A DNA stretch of 64,000 nt from Cylicocyclus nassatus (lineage: Eukaryota; Nematoda; Chromadorea; Rhabditida; Strongylidae): positions 5,978,674 through 6,042,673 of the forward strand of contig CATQJL010000316.1 in the NCBI GenBank assembly GCA_958299035.1, given 5' to 3'. Under the pieces are notes generated by a model. It was not told where the DNA came from and made no database searches. It worked only from the letters and a program-made list of their open reading frames with translations. Every line of letters begins with the position of its first letter. The stretch's first letter is position 1. Positions 11,665-25,600 of this stretch are shown here, piece after piece. Made by a program: the position numbers and the translations under genes.

Positions 11665-13217
11665 CAGTGCTGGACAAAATTATAGGTCCACTCTAAAAAG
11701 TGCCATAACTCACTCTGTTGTCAATAGAATGTTCCAAAATTTGGTACAGCCAGCCAGCTGTGTTTACCAGCTTACTACCAGTCATCAAAATAGGTCTCGT
11801 TTTCGTCTGGTTATTCAAGAAAAAATTGAAAATTTTGAAAAAAGCAGGCTTGAAGGCTGAACAAAATTAAGGTCCACCTGGAGTTTTTACTGATCAAAGC
11901 ACTTCTTAGCTCCCGAATTTCTTTGGATAGGTACACATCCAAAAACGTCAAACAGCTGCTTTAGCCAAAGTGTGCCATACCTCCAAAAAAACTGATTATC
12001 TGCTATTTTGCTTTGAAAATGCTTTCACATGTTTTTCGCTCTACACACCTGCGTTGAGTAAGAACCTCTGCAGTTTCTCAGCTGAATCGGAAGGGGTGGG
12101 GTTTTATCTACCTTAGAGATGCTTTCTGAGCTGAGCATTGAAGAAAAAATCCGACTTTTTGCTGCTGAAGCAAATCCGACATTGACAATACTGCAATTCT
12201 GAGCTCAAATTTCTGCCTTCAAACTTCTTCTACGATGTTCTCAGAAGCATAAAGTAAAGTAAAGGCATTGCTTATACGAAGGGGAGTCCGTTTTCCATGG
12301 TTACAACTTTCTAGAGATCCTAGCATTTGAGTATAATTACTGAAATCACCCTGCAGGAACTGATTACGACAAGCACCAAAGCTGTTTGTGACTCCAACCA
12401 AAATTTTCCGAAGAATCATGTGCTAACATACACTACAAGCTGTATCCACTATCTAGTAAATAATTACTGTAAAAATCTAAGTGGGGTAGCAGTTGGCAAG
12501 TTATTTGGATCTGCGTAACACTACATTACATTGTACACTCAACTCATGTTTCGAAAAAGAAGCAGGCAGCTTTGTGGACACTTGCGAGTATGGCGGACAG
12601 CTTTATTCTTGTGTAAAGAATGTTTTTACAATATCTTGAGGTTATAATGACAATGCATAAAGCGTTTTAGGGCAGAAACTGAGGCTTACTTTCCCGGTTG
12701 AAACGATGTCGGGTTTGCTTCAGCGACAAAAAGTTGGATTTTTTCCTCAATGCTCAGGTCAAAAAGATCCCGAAGGTAGATAAAACCCCGTCTCTTCCGA
12801 TCCTGCTGAGAAACTGCAGAATTTCTTACTCAACGCAGCTTTGTGGAGCGAAATACATGTGAAAGCATTTTCAAGGCAAAAAAGCAGGTAATCATTTCTT
12901 TTTGGAGGTAAGACACAGCTTGACTAAAGCAGCTGTTTAACGCTTTTGGATGTGTACCTATCTAAAGAAATTCGGGAGCTAAGAAGTGCTTTGATCAGTA
13001 AAAACTCCAGGTGGACCTATAATTTTGTCCAGCCTTCAAGCCTGCTTTTTTCAAAATTTTCAATTTTTCTTGAATAACCAAACGAAAACGAGGCCCATTT
13101 TGATGACTGATAGTAGGCTGGCAAGCATGCGGCTGTACCAAATTTTGGAACATTTTATTGACAACAGAGTGAGTTACGGCACTTTTTAGAGTGGACCTAT
13201 AATTTTGTCCAGCACTG
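11665..13217. mobile_element. 1.55-kb Tc1-like fold-back element, TA target site
   Basis: CAGTGCTGGACAAAATTATA and its complement form the ends, flanked by TA at 11663-11664 and 13218-13219. The inverted arms are about 500 bp each (for example gtttctcagctgaatcggaa against ttccgatcctgctgagaaac), leaving a spacer of about 530 bp. I find no transposase, so it is non-autonomous. The terminal sequence is typical of nematode Tc1/mariner-superfamily ends. Confidence 0.88.
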
Positions 13218-13227
13218 TACACCATTA

Positions 13228-13370
13228 GCTCGTCGGTCACTATCTATTCTAACGATTTTTGGAACTTTGAGCTACGGGGTTGGGAGTGGGCACAGAAGGG
13301 GGGGGGAGGGAGGTAAGAGGGGATGCTGATCACGAAAACATAATGGGGGTGGGGCAGGGCCAGGCAAATG
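13228..13370 (+). repeat. Repeat of the 43.8-kb family (part 2)
   Basis: gagctacggggttgggag, gcacagaaggggg and gatgctgatcacga repeat the end of the unit just left of the Tc1-like element, in the same orientation. This suggests a tandem pair into which the transposon inserted. G runs at 13298-13310. Confidence 0.65.
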
Positions 13371-13607
13371 TGAGAAAAATCGACGGCGACTATCATAGTG
13401 TATTGACAGAGCCGGGCGGAGCTGGGTATGCCAGCTATACCCTTCATGTAAAAAGCCTATGTACCCAGATTTACGTGAATGGAAAGAATATTTGAAGGAA
13501 CATTGAACGGACAACGGCGGCTGCGTTCTTCCTTTTTTTGTCATTAGGTGATAAGAATGAGGAAACTCATGCAAAAATCTGGAAATGCAAACTGAACTTG
13601 AGCATAC

Positions 13608-13671
13608 CTTTAGTGGACTGACGCCGTTGAAGACCGCAGCCTTCTCTATCCCTGTCCAGGAATAATTGACC
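13608..13671 (-). CDS. spv-1: spv-1-like exon t (tail), tentative
   Basis: 21 codons plus one base if the acceptor is atgttcag at 13672; donor gtatgc. It encodes a basic peptide (GQLFLDRDREGCGLQRRQS). The alternative acceptor 19 bp further in would hit a stop at once, which favours this one. It ends in phase 1, so a further exon is required. Confidence 0.55.
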
Positions 13672-16600
13672 CTGAACATGGAACATTCATATTTTGTCGA
13701 ATTTTCTTCAAACGTAATATTCTGTCGATCACATACCTTGGAAACTTCTACGGTCACATCTCCAGCTTGTATGTTCAAAGCAGCATTCTCTTCCATAGAT
13801 CTGTAAGAAGACATAGCATAAGCATGTGCCAGAAATTCAAAAAAAAAACAACTCACTTCTGTCTAATCAAAGGAACTGGACGTTCAGCATTTGGCGATAT
13901 CAAAATGCTTGTGGTGTAACTACGTCGTTTCTCTCTCCGAATATTCTTCTCGTATCGTCGTTTTTGGGCTTCTGGAGAGTCTTGGCAACTTGACATATGC
14001 TCATCAACTGCAAATCAGAAGCGGAATTTAGCACCAATGATTAACTTGCGAAACATGGATACCTCGCTCTCTTCTGGTGCTTTTCAGCAAATCAGGGGTT
14101 GGTGGTTGTGGAACAAATAGCTGTTCATCGTCTTCTAAGTCATTTTCTTCATCTACGAGATCTTCGTCGTCTGAGACATTGCCGGCATCTTCTTCCTACA
14201 AACAGTCTCATCTAAATAGTGCATAATGGCTCAGAGTGCATAGTGGCTCAGAAAACTCCACTCAATTATATGGTAGAAGATACACAAATTTTTGAATAAA
14301 AGAATATCAAGGACTTGGTTTCTTTTGCCTTGAAATTTGAGCAATGTCAAAACGTCAGCAATTTTTGACTGTGTTTCTTACCTTTGGTGGTTGCTCTATG
14401 CCATACTTTGAGAAGAAGTCGTCCCAATCTTTAGCTCGATCTACTTCAAAAATACTCTGAAACAAAAACCGTTGGACAGGCATAGAAAAGCATATGAAAA
14501 ACTCCGTCAAAGGCCCAAGATCTTGCATAATAAATGTCATGGTCATGGCTATTTGAAAGATGTGGACCACATCCTCAACTGTGGAGAAACGGGAATGAGG
14601 AATGCTCAGAAAAACTAAGTAATTGGGTATCACATGTTGAAAATGATTGAGGGGTCTTAAGTCAGACATTACTCAAGCGGCAAAGTCATATAAATTACTT
14701 TCTTGGGCGAAATTCACTGATTTTCTCTCAGATCGTTCCCATCCTCAACGGACCAATCAGCGTCCTAGGGTACGGTGAGTGGGCGAGTTACGATAGAATC
14801 AGTCTGCTCGAAAGTACGGTATGGGAAAGAGTATAGAGTAATGCCACTCGGGAAATAACTTAAAGGCCTTCTTATCAGTATCTATGTACAAAACAAGATC
14901 AGGTACCCAGATTCACCTCAAAAAGCATCCAAATAAGAAAATCGGGTACCCATTTTTGTTCATTTTCGTTCAGGATTAATCCGTAAAACATTTTCAGCAT
15001 CATTGATTCTAGCAGGAGCCGAGCTACGTACAGATTTGATGAAACAAAAAACTCACAAAAGCATTCGTAATGAAACATTGCACAGTTTTATTAGCATGTT
15101 GAGCATCAGTGATTGCTGCAGTGTGATCAGCTGACGCAGAAGCTTCCCAGATCAACGATGGCGCCACGACAGTTGACAAATTTGACGAGCACATCAAATT
15201 TGAGTCATGGAACCTTGAAAAAATCTTTGAGATATGCAGGTCAAGAAATTGTAGAAAATCCAAATCAAAGATGTGCTAGAAGAGTAGAGAGAACATGAAA
15301 ATTCATCATGGTTGACTTTTGATCTATCAGTTTTATAAGTAACACATCAATTTCGAGATGATTTTAAACCAGCGGTTGATCATGAGAAAAAACTTCTTGA
15401 AGAAAAAATGATTTTATCGGTCCACCGTCCTCCGGTCATGTGATGAACGAAATCGAGAATTAAAAGTTGGTAACCAAGCTTTCGAAAATGTTTTTGGAAT
15501 CGAAAATACTGCTATGTATAGAGACGGACGTAGCTTATTGAATTTTGCTGTCGTAACTTTCTAAAATCTTGAAATTTAAACTTTCTCGGCATTGTTTTCA
15601 ACGACTCAGCAGAACTCAAAAAAATTGATATGACTTGCACTCACCAAGTAACGCGATTCAAATGTAGCATCAAGTGTTTTAAGGTCTCATAATTACATCG
15701 TGGCAAACGTCGACACAATCGTTTTAACTCTTCTAATTGAGCTTCATCAGGTTCTCCGGTGCATTTCTAGAAAAATTACATTTACAAAACCAAAAAAAAC
15801 CGAAGTAAATCTATCTACCTTTCCAAACCGAATCCAATCATTATACGCTTCAAATGTCATCAAGGGTTCGGGAAGTTTTCTCAGATATAACTTGATGACG
15901 GATGCAAGATTCATCGGATGAACATGCTCAAGATCAACCTTGGATTCACCTTGGCATCGTTCAAACGCTTCACAAATCTCTTCAATCTTCGATTTGACAC
16001 CACAGGTTCGATAAATGCCCTAAACAATTTGAGTTAGATATCTATACACATCAAATAGTTGTGGCTACGGCTGCGCGATGGTAGCTCAAAACCATACAAG
16101 AAAATCCAAGGCTACATACGAAAAAGTGGGTCCCCCGGCTTCTATTTCGGCACTCGAATTCGTGTTTTTTAATACCCTCCTCGCTAGCAAATCTCATAAG
16201 CTTCCTAGCTGAGAATCTTTTAAAATTCTATACTCACATTAAAAGCGTATTGTGGAAATGTCCTCAAAGAGTATAACTTCTTCATAAAGAAAACATATGA
16301 TCTTCACCAAAATTGGATCAAACTTTTTGACAAAACCCTGCAGAAGCTTGTGTCAAAGTATTTTCGTGTTTGAGTTTGGGTTTACTTTCACTACCGTACC
16401 CACTCGAACACCACCACCCCCCCCCCCCCCCCCCCATCCTCCGTCTATGTTTGAGAGCCGAGATCAAGCAAAATATCAATGCTCATTTTTTCCCATTTTA
16501 TATTTACTCAGGTTGTATTTGACAACCATTTTCCTCATTTAAGAAAATGGGAGGCACCGCTAACACCGTTGGTACTAAGCTAGCGAATGAATAAGAATGG

Positions 16601-19600
16601 ACCTACTTTGACACGCATTCCACGTTTTTGCAATTCGTCAATCGTCAACTCCAGTATCAGTGGAACATTTCGTTGTTGTAATTCCAAATGTCCACGAAGT
16701 GAAACTCCAAATATGCTCATACGACGATCTCCACCCGCTGATTGTGCTGATTGTCCGCATATTTGCGTAGTCTGAACATAACAAAATCAGTTGTTGGCGC
16801 AGATATTTGGTCATCAGAAGGGAAGAGAGTAAGAGCAGCATAAGAGTGAGAGCAGCAGTTTCTGAACAGATGCCTTGAGGCATGAATTCCAAGACCTTTC
16901 TGAATTTCCAGGCTGAAGAACCTGTCTCAACACTCTTAAAATATCAGGGGAAAAATCTCTTTCCCCAACCAGCTAATCCCCTCCCAGCTCCAGACTTTGT
17001 AAAATCAACCTTTTATGTTCTCTATGCTCTCATACATCAGGATTCTCGCATAGACGTGCTCGTCATCATCAAGGGCACTCCCGATAATGAGGTAAAAGAG
17101 CAGATGACGTTTGCGTCATATCGAGGTTCCCATATCGTCCAAGACGCACCTCGTAAGCACAAAGGAATGAGCATAAACGCAAGAGCAGCAGAAAAGTTTA
17201 TAGGTACAGTTATTTCTAATTTTCAGGAATTTTTTCACAGAAAATTTTACGGGCTTGTAGGAAAACAATCAGTGAGGAAAAACTGAAGAGGAATTTGGAA
17301 GTGCTCATGCTTCCTTTTCTTTTCTAATAAGGCCCACTAGATTTGAGATTAGCAGTGACTAACGCTTCGCGCAAAAGTAAGCAGTACGCTACAGTAAGCA
17401 TAATTTGAATGTTCCGCAGCATATCATTTTTTTACAGATAAATGTTGTTTGCAGTGCAAGTGCACTACAGAACGCTTCATATGGATATGCACCATAGGAT
17501 GAATTTTTCGCTTCAACATATTGAACAACCTCTGGATAGTAAAAAGACTGAAAGATCCATCTTCGTTACTGTTATACGACAAAAATCCCCTGCACTTTGA
17601 GGCCACAATGAATTATAAAAAATTTTTTTGTTAATTTCGAAAGTTTTCAAAATTTGTGGGAAACTTTTCGACTTCTATCTGACTTTGAAAACAAACTATG
17701 TAATTATGAAGTCGGTTATGTCGTACAATCAATTTTTGAGGAACGTTGAGAAAATGGCTACAGTACATCTATCCTATTTCTTGAAAGAAAGACTATGGCA
17801 AATAATAAATTTTTTTTTGTAAATCACTTGGCTACTTATATAGTAACGGAAATATCAAGTTTTTAAGAGTGTTTCAAGAAGAATTTTGGCTTTTAACGCA
17901 CAAAATCTTTCCCCTTGTTTAGACCATGATCCAGTAACGAAGAGAAACTTAATGAGTATCTTTATGCTGTCAATTTAAGTTGCAATCGATTCTGCATGAG
18001 GTAAAAAAAATTCAAAGAGGGAACGGTATATTCGTATTCTCAGGAGGGTACATATTTATTTATGAACAAGTCCAAAACAAAGAGAGCAGTTAAGATGTGA
18101 AAACGAAAAACTTGACGAACCTTTGGAAAACAAGTTTTGTGCCATTGTGCTCCGCAGTCTATACATTGTACTGTATAGAGAATCGAGAGGGTATCGCAAT
18201 GACTGCATTTCGACGGTTGTACGGTTCGTTGGACGCAGTGCGATAGAGCCGTCTCCGATAATTCAGATGTCTCGTATAATCGACCAGCTAAACATATCTT
18301 ACAGTACTGTTACAGTAATCTGCCCATTTTTAGATATTCCAATTATCATGTCATGACAAAGTGTGCGACAAAAAGTCGCACCAATCTAAGACATTTTCGT
18401 AATACTTGAAAATGTGTTTACAAAGATTGCACATTTTTCATTATAAATTATAAATAGCAATAGCCATTCTTTGCATGTATTCATTTTATTTTGTGTTATA
18501 GATTTTGACATAAAGGAAAGGAAAAACCGAAAATCAACAAAAATCGTGAAGCCACTAATCTCAGAGATGGAAAGAGTATATATACAGGGTGTCCCAAAAA
18601 TGTATCGAACGTTTGATCGTTGATATCTCTCTTCCCAAGAAGTCTTTTGCCTTGCTTCAGGTACCGTTTTGTAGAGCTGGCTTCAACTTAGATTTGCATT
18701 ATAAAACGAATCACTCATCTCTCTTCATTACTGTAGGATTACGGTAGAAACTTCAAAGAGGGTTTCAAGCAATGAAAGGCCATATTTTGCCCCAGAAAGG
18801 AAACAAGCCTGAAAACTTCTACACTAGGCCAATTAGAGTTGCTGATTATAACTGTAAAGTTCCCAATCAATTATGACGCTTCATTAAAGAGTTATGCCAG
18901 GCAAGAGGTAGCGGCCATTTTTTCAATGTTCCCAAAAAGTGCGGTTACACCGTTTAGAAAGCTTCGTAATCTTGTAAATAGTTGAGTATTGGATCAGCGT
19001 CCATAAAAACCCCAATACACAAGTTTTCACATTTTGAAAAATTTTGAAACTGCAGCTTTTACCACATTGACACCATATGTTTCAAGTTTCTACCGTGATC
19101 CTACAGTAGTGAAGAGAGATGGGTGATTCGTTCTATAATGCAAATCTAAGCTGAAGCCAGCTCTACAAAACGGTACCTAAAGCAAGGCAAAAAACTTCTT
19201 GGGAAGAGAGATATTAATGATCAAACGTTCGATACATTTTTTTGGGACACCCTGAAGATCCATAACAACAGTGACCGTGAGCGGCTGCGTTTGTCACTGC
19301 TCTGCATAAAATTCCATTTTCTTACATTCTTGTTCATTTCTCCGGATTCTTTGCCTATATATTGTCATTTCTCCAATTCTCTTATCACCATAGCCAATTT
19401 GTTTTCCTTTTATCGTCTCATACACAGCATAAATCGAGTTTTCTAGTTTTTGAATTTCCCTCAATCGATAGCCTCACTCATGCCTTCCCGCTCCAGTAGG
19501 TCAAACACTCAGGCTACTGTTACTCGCAGCGCTAGGAAAAATGTTTCTGCTTCTCAGAGTCAAGCTGCTCGAAGTGACTTGACCGTCAGTAGGGCCGATG

Positions 19601-22600
19601 ACGATGATCTAGGTAATCTCTCTGCTATGGAGCTGATTCATTCAATTTTGGAGAGGAATTCCGATCCAATAATAGAAAGAATGCTCCTGGCATTGAAAAC
19701 GAAGATTCCACCAGATGTCGAGGCCGAAAAAAGAAGCAGAAGCATAGTCCTGGCCGGACTGGAGGAGTCTGAGCCCGGCAAGCCACTTCTGGAGCGGAAA
19801 GCTGAGCTCGAAAAAGGGGTAGCCAAGGTTTTAGAAACTCTTCAAGTAGACTGCTGGCCCGCAGAAGTCTATCGCATGGGCAAATACGATGGGATCAAAC
19901 CAAGGCTAGTAAAGATCGTTTTCCCCTCACGTCGTTTCTGGACCCAGGCGCTGTCAAATTCTCATCTTCTGCGGCATTCCGACCTACGGAGCGTGTACGT
20001 CCGTAGAAGCATGACCGCTTCTGAACGGGCCAAAGATTATGAGTTGAGACAGACGGCTAGGGAAAGAAATAGAGGGAAAACGACCAGGGAATGGGTTGTG
20101 TATAAGGGCGAACTCCGTCATATCACGGAGCTTCCTCAGCGTCATGTACAGGGAAACGCGTAAATCCGCCTGAAGTTTCTGCATTTCTTACATGTTTTCT
20201 TTTCAATTCTCGCAGTTTAGTTAACAAAATACATATTCTACATGCTTTTTTAGTTACCCACGTACCTGACGTTGTGTGCATTACCGAAACCTGGTTCAGC
20301 CCCAAGATTCTTGACTCGGAAATTATTGCAGATCTTCCATATTCTCTTTATCGCACTGATCGAGCGTTTGGTAGGGGTGGCGGTGTATGTTGTTTGATCA
20401 AGGAGGATTTTGCTGTGAAAAAGGTGCCTGCCCCCAATGATAGTAAGTGGGAAATTCTCTGCCTCAACATCTGGTCTTCATCTTCTCTCTCTCCCCTGCG
20501 ATTTATTGTTGTGTACCGTCCCCCGTCTTCCAATGTTTATGATGATTCTTTTTTGACAGATACTATCCAAGATCTGTGTTCTGTTCCACTTACAACTATC
20601 GTTTTGGGAGATTTCAATTTTGATATCTTGTCTTCTACTCCTGTCAACAACAGCTTGCTCTCATTTTTATATGGTTGTGATCTTCAGCAACATGTGACCT
20701 TACCAACCAGAGGGGAGGCAGCTATTGATTTGATATTTTCTTCTCCCAGCGTTGTCGAAAAAGTCAAGGTCCTCCCGCATTTTGGCACGTCGGATCATAA
20801 TGTAATTCAATTTAACGCGAAATTCAATGTTAGCAGAAAAACTTTCATTCCGTACCCGGACTTCCGGAAAGCAGATTTCTTAGAAATCAATAAAGCTCTC
20901 GAAGAAATCAACTGGTTCCGTCTTTTTGAAAATTACGAAAATGTTGAAGATCTTTACAGACGCTTCTGCAGTAAACTGTACGTAATCTTCGCTGAACATG
21001 TCCCATTCCGTTTCTCGCCTTCTCAACCTCAGAACTACCCGGTTCACATTCGAAATTTACTGGAACAAAAATCTCGACTTTTTTCACAGTTGCGTGATCC
21101 CCTGCATAATGTTTACTACAGAAAGGTCTGTAAAGATATTAACCATCACATCAAAAAATACTTGGAAAATCGGGAACGACGTCTTTCTAGATATAACTTT
21201 AGAGAGCTTTACGGATTTCTTAGAAATGTAACAAAAGGGCAACAAAAGATTTTCAACTTAGAAGATGAGGAAGGACATTTACTTATAAGCGAAAAAGACA
21301 AAGCTGAAGCGCTTGCGAATTACTTCGCTTGCTTTTTCAGTGAGAACTCTCTGTGCACTCAAGAAAATGAGGATTTTCTGTGTCGTACTACTGTAAGAAT
21401 CAGTTCCTCCTGTCCAAATATGTACATTGAACCCACGAAAGTTTATGACATTCTAAGAAAACTGAAAGTAACAACGACTCTCGCATATGATGGAATTCCA
21501 CAAATAATCTTCCGTAGATGTGCTCATGCTTTAGCTTACCCTTTGACCTTCATTTACAACGCCTCTTTACTATTTGGAGAAGTACCAAAAATCTGGAAAG
21601 AAGCTCTTGTGACAGCCATACCTAAAAACGGGCACAGCAATGCTCTTTCCAATTTTCGCCCAATCAGCATCACTGCGCCCGCTGGAAAGATATTGGAAAA
21701 ACTTATAAAGGAGACTTTGTATGAATGGCTAGAGAAGAACAAAATTTTTCCAACAGTTCAAAACGGCTTCCTTCCTGGTGGATCCACCACTGCACTACTC
21801 TCAGATTCGCTTTATGACTGGGTCACCGCTATGAATAAAGGTGAATCAGTGGACATTGTCTTTTTCGATTTATCTAAAGCATTCGACAGAGTTTCACACT
21901 CTAAGTTACTTTTGAAACTCGAAAACTATGGCGTACGCGGTCAGTTGCTTGCTTGGTTAGCATCTTACCTAAAAGATCGAGGGATAACTACCCGTGTTGG
22001 GAACAGTTTTTCAAGTCGTTTTTCTTGCAGCAGCGGAGTGCCCCAAGGTGGTATACTATCACCACTCCTTTTCCTTACTTACACTGCAGAATTACCAGCC
22101 TTCTTGAAAACGCATCCCAGTGTCAAGATTCAGGTTTTTGCAGATGACATAAAAATTTACTTTTGTTACAAAGAAGCAGAGGCGAACATAGCATTTGAAG
22201 CGGTTTCTTCTTCAATAAACAAGATGGTACTTTGGTCTAAAGAGTGGGGTCTTCCAGTTAATGCTCTCAAATCGAAAGTCATGCATCTGGGAAACTGTCC
22301 ACCTCACACGTACGTGTGCGACGGAATAGATCTTGAGCATTGCAGTGCCACTAGAGATTTAGGCGTTCTTGTTGACGATAAGCTCAGTTTTTCTTTACAG
22401 TATGATTCAGTCACTAAAAAGGCCCTATCCGTCCTCTTTGTTATTCTAAGAAATATTCACAGCAATGATGCAGACCTCCTAGTACGTTTGTACAAGACTT
22501 ATGTTCTACCACTTCTGGAGTACGCGTCCCCCGTATGGAATCCTTTTTTGAAGAAGAATATGGAAAAGCTAGAGAAGGTTCAGAAAGCGTTCACTAGAAT

Positions 22601-25600
22601 AATTTTTACAGATGCTATCCTAGATCCGATTATCCTCAGTCTTTGCCTACTTACAATATGAGACTATCCGCTTTGGGTCTACGCAGTCTAAAATACAGAA
22701 GAATTTGCAATGATTTGATTTTTTGTTTTCGCATTATCCGCTTGGAAACTAGACTGAGACCAAGCAAATATTGGGTATTCAGGCCTTGTGGAAACCGAAC
22801 AGGAGGTTTTGCATTGGGATATCGCAAACTAGGGAACAGGACTCTTTCAAATTCCTTCAACTCTTTCGTTTGTCGCACAGCCAGATGGCTTAGTCGGCTC
22901 CCGAATGAGATAACTTCTTGCAAAAACTCTTTAGAATTTCGCAAAAAGCTAGGCACCATAGACGTTATGCAAACTTTGAACATAGTTGACTTCTAAACAC
23001 TAGATTTCAACTACTCACAAGAACATACGCTAATCTTGCACAAATTTCTAACTGTGGAAACAGTTTGTACGATTGCTACATTTTTGGAACTTTTGAGCAA
23101 GTCAGTTTACCAACGATTCGAGCAAATTTGAAGGAATCCATGAATTTTACTTTCATGCGCACTGTGTGGTCTTCTTTTGCTGGATATGTGCGTTAGATTT
23201 GCGTTTGTCGTTGCGCTTGGTGATTGATGCCCCATCTTATCACCACTAATGACTTATGGCACGCAGATACGTGATTGATTCTGCCAGATCTATATGCCTA
23301 GTATGGAGATTGAGCCATGCATGTCGAGACAATTTTTTAGAAGGATGTAAGCAAGTTTTTTGAAGAATTTTGTGTTTTGGACAGATGTTTTGCAGTTAAC
23401 GAGCCTTTTTACAGTCTACCAATCTATTCAAGGGTTTGGAAAGTTCTCCTAGCTTGGACAGCCGTTTGAGGAGATCGAAGACCAGTGAGCACTCTGCCTT
23501 GAGATCCCCCCCTTCTCGCTCGCCCAGGGTCCCCGGCGGATTCGTCCGTCTGGGGTTAAGTTGGTCAGCCAAGCCCTGGTGATTGCTTACATTCCTCTGC
23601 GTTCGGGTAAGGGAAAAGGATTTCGGTGGAGTTCCACTCACTTCTTGGAGATGGAGAGCGACCTTAATCATCCAGCAAGGGACGAAGTGATCCAATCCCA
23701 CCCTGTGTTCTTTTTTTTGTTTTTTTTTGTTCTTCCTTGTGGCACACTCTTGTGTATTATATAAATAAATAAATAAATAAATATAAAGTATTAGTGATTA
23801 GTGATAATGACTTTTATATAACAGCAGAATTTCACTGATACATTGTCGCACAGTTCTTTATAGCTCTCTATAGTTCAAAAAAGGGAAATTTCATCATTTT
23901 TGTACAAACACCAACATCCAATTTTGATTAATTCATCATCTTTGTTGTAGCCTTCACTATAGCACTTTAATTAGATAAAATTGAAACCATGTTGATGACA
24001 ACAAAATGCAATTCTACAGGAATTTTCGAGAAAGGTTGAGTAAGCAGGAGATTAAGGATAAATACTACAAGCGAGGGATAAACCAAAAATTTTGGAAAGT
24101 TACCGGTAAAACATACTACGCAAAAGGAATTCAATAAAATCTTTGTTTTGGAAAGACCACAAATCTTTCAGTGATAAAAGTAAAGCTCAAATCAATTACT
24201 TATTGTTACTAAGGTCCACTGGAGCGAAGTTCTTATGAAATTGCAAAAATGACACCTTAGAAAGAGGTGATTAGGTTTGAAAAGATGCACAAAGTAAGAT
24301 TATGATTTAGACTTCAGAAGTTCATCAAGTTTGTAAAGGGCTTTCATTGATAAAATACTCACCAACACTGGTTTTCTTATGCCTTTTAGTATCCGGTAAC
24401 TGTCCCTCATCGTCTGGATTGATAGCATTACGTCGTAATGAAGTCATTGAACCCGTTTCATATGACGGTATGCCATCATCGCTCCGTCCTTCCCTGGAAA
24501 TATTTGAAAACATTATTCGCTGTAGTACCTTCGAATTCTCAAACTCAGCACATTGCCAATTTTCATAGTATCTTTGATTAAAGATGCACAATAGTAAACT
24601 GGTCCTCATTTCATTCCGTGGAAAAGATTTTTTGATATACGCCGCGCAGTAAAGCAGAGTCATTTTATTGATGCTTTTCTTTTCGTCCAGAGGTCGGAAA
24701 CAGCGCTTTCAAACGCATAAGGGTTTGAGGTCTAGACGTATTTTTCAAGAAAAGCCAGGAGACAAGAGCAATTAAAGAAAGCGAGAGTGAAATGAATAGA
24801 AATTCGTCTCATTGCTGTGATGATTTGGAAGATAGCTTAAACAAAAACAATTTTTTAAATTGTTAAAAGAAAATATTTTGCGTAAAAAAGGTTCTTCAAA
24901 ACCATAGCCTTTGTTGACTAGGAAATAAACAGTTCGCTTTTACGATAGAGGATGGATTTCCAGCCTCTGCATGAAGCGTTGAATGCAAAAAATCTGAGTA
25001 ATGCAGTACTTTTAGAAACTCAAACAAGAATGAAGGAGAATGGTTACGGTAAAACAAAAGTGGAAGACAGACAAAAGGTTTTTAGGCTTGGTTTATTAGC
25101 TTTCTGTGCTGAAATCTTCTGAACATATAGACACCGCATATTAAACACCGCATATTAAAGTAAAAAAAATTGTACAGAGTGTCCCAAAAAGATGTGCACA
25201 CTGTTTGATCATTAATAACTCTCTTGCTTTCATGTCTTTTGCCGAGCATGAGGTACCATTCTGTAGAGCAAGGATAAACTTAGATTTACAGTATGGAGCA
25301 AATAACCTAGTACTCTCCATTACTGTAAGATTACGGTATGTACTTTTAGCATACAGCGGCACTGTGGAATAGGTCTTTGACGAAATAATTTCGAAAAAAT
25401 CTGGAAATTGGTGCAGCAAGGTTTTCAGGCGTGCTGATTTCACTACATAAATTTCCACCAGTTTTTCGAGCTTTCTTGATGGCGCATTCACATTTCTGAC
25501 AAACAATTGAAAATCACTTGTTACCCTAAATCTGACATAACTCATGAAGGAAACAGTGTACTGACGTGCAATTTTCATATTTGGAATCAGCAACTTCGAT

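Larger units (their letters stand above)
19255..23781 (+). mobile_element. Non-LTR retrotransposon (CR1/Jockey-type LINE), nearly full length
   Basis: A plus-strand LINE in intron j-k, antisense to the RhoGAP gene. It has a 5' untranslated part, ORF1 (19480-20163), an endonuclease plus reverse transcriptase ORF2 (about 20205-22996, one frameshift), a 3' untranslated region of about 760 bp, and a tail of about five TAAA units (23761-23781). The tail in place of poly(A), the two-ORF layout and the ORF2 motifs suggest a CR1-like nematode element; the exact clade needs a phylogeny. The 5' boundary is approximate because it abuts the MITE ending at 19254. I did not find a clear target-site duplication. 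Confidence 0.85.

Noticed and set aside
16882..17286. 134-codon plus-strand open frame between exons k and l
   Set aside because: Intronic and antisense, with no recognisable motif and no second frame or splice partner. It could be tested by plus-strand RNA-seq, but I cannot support it.
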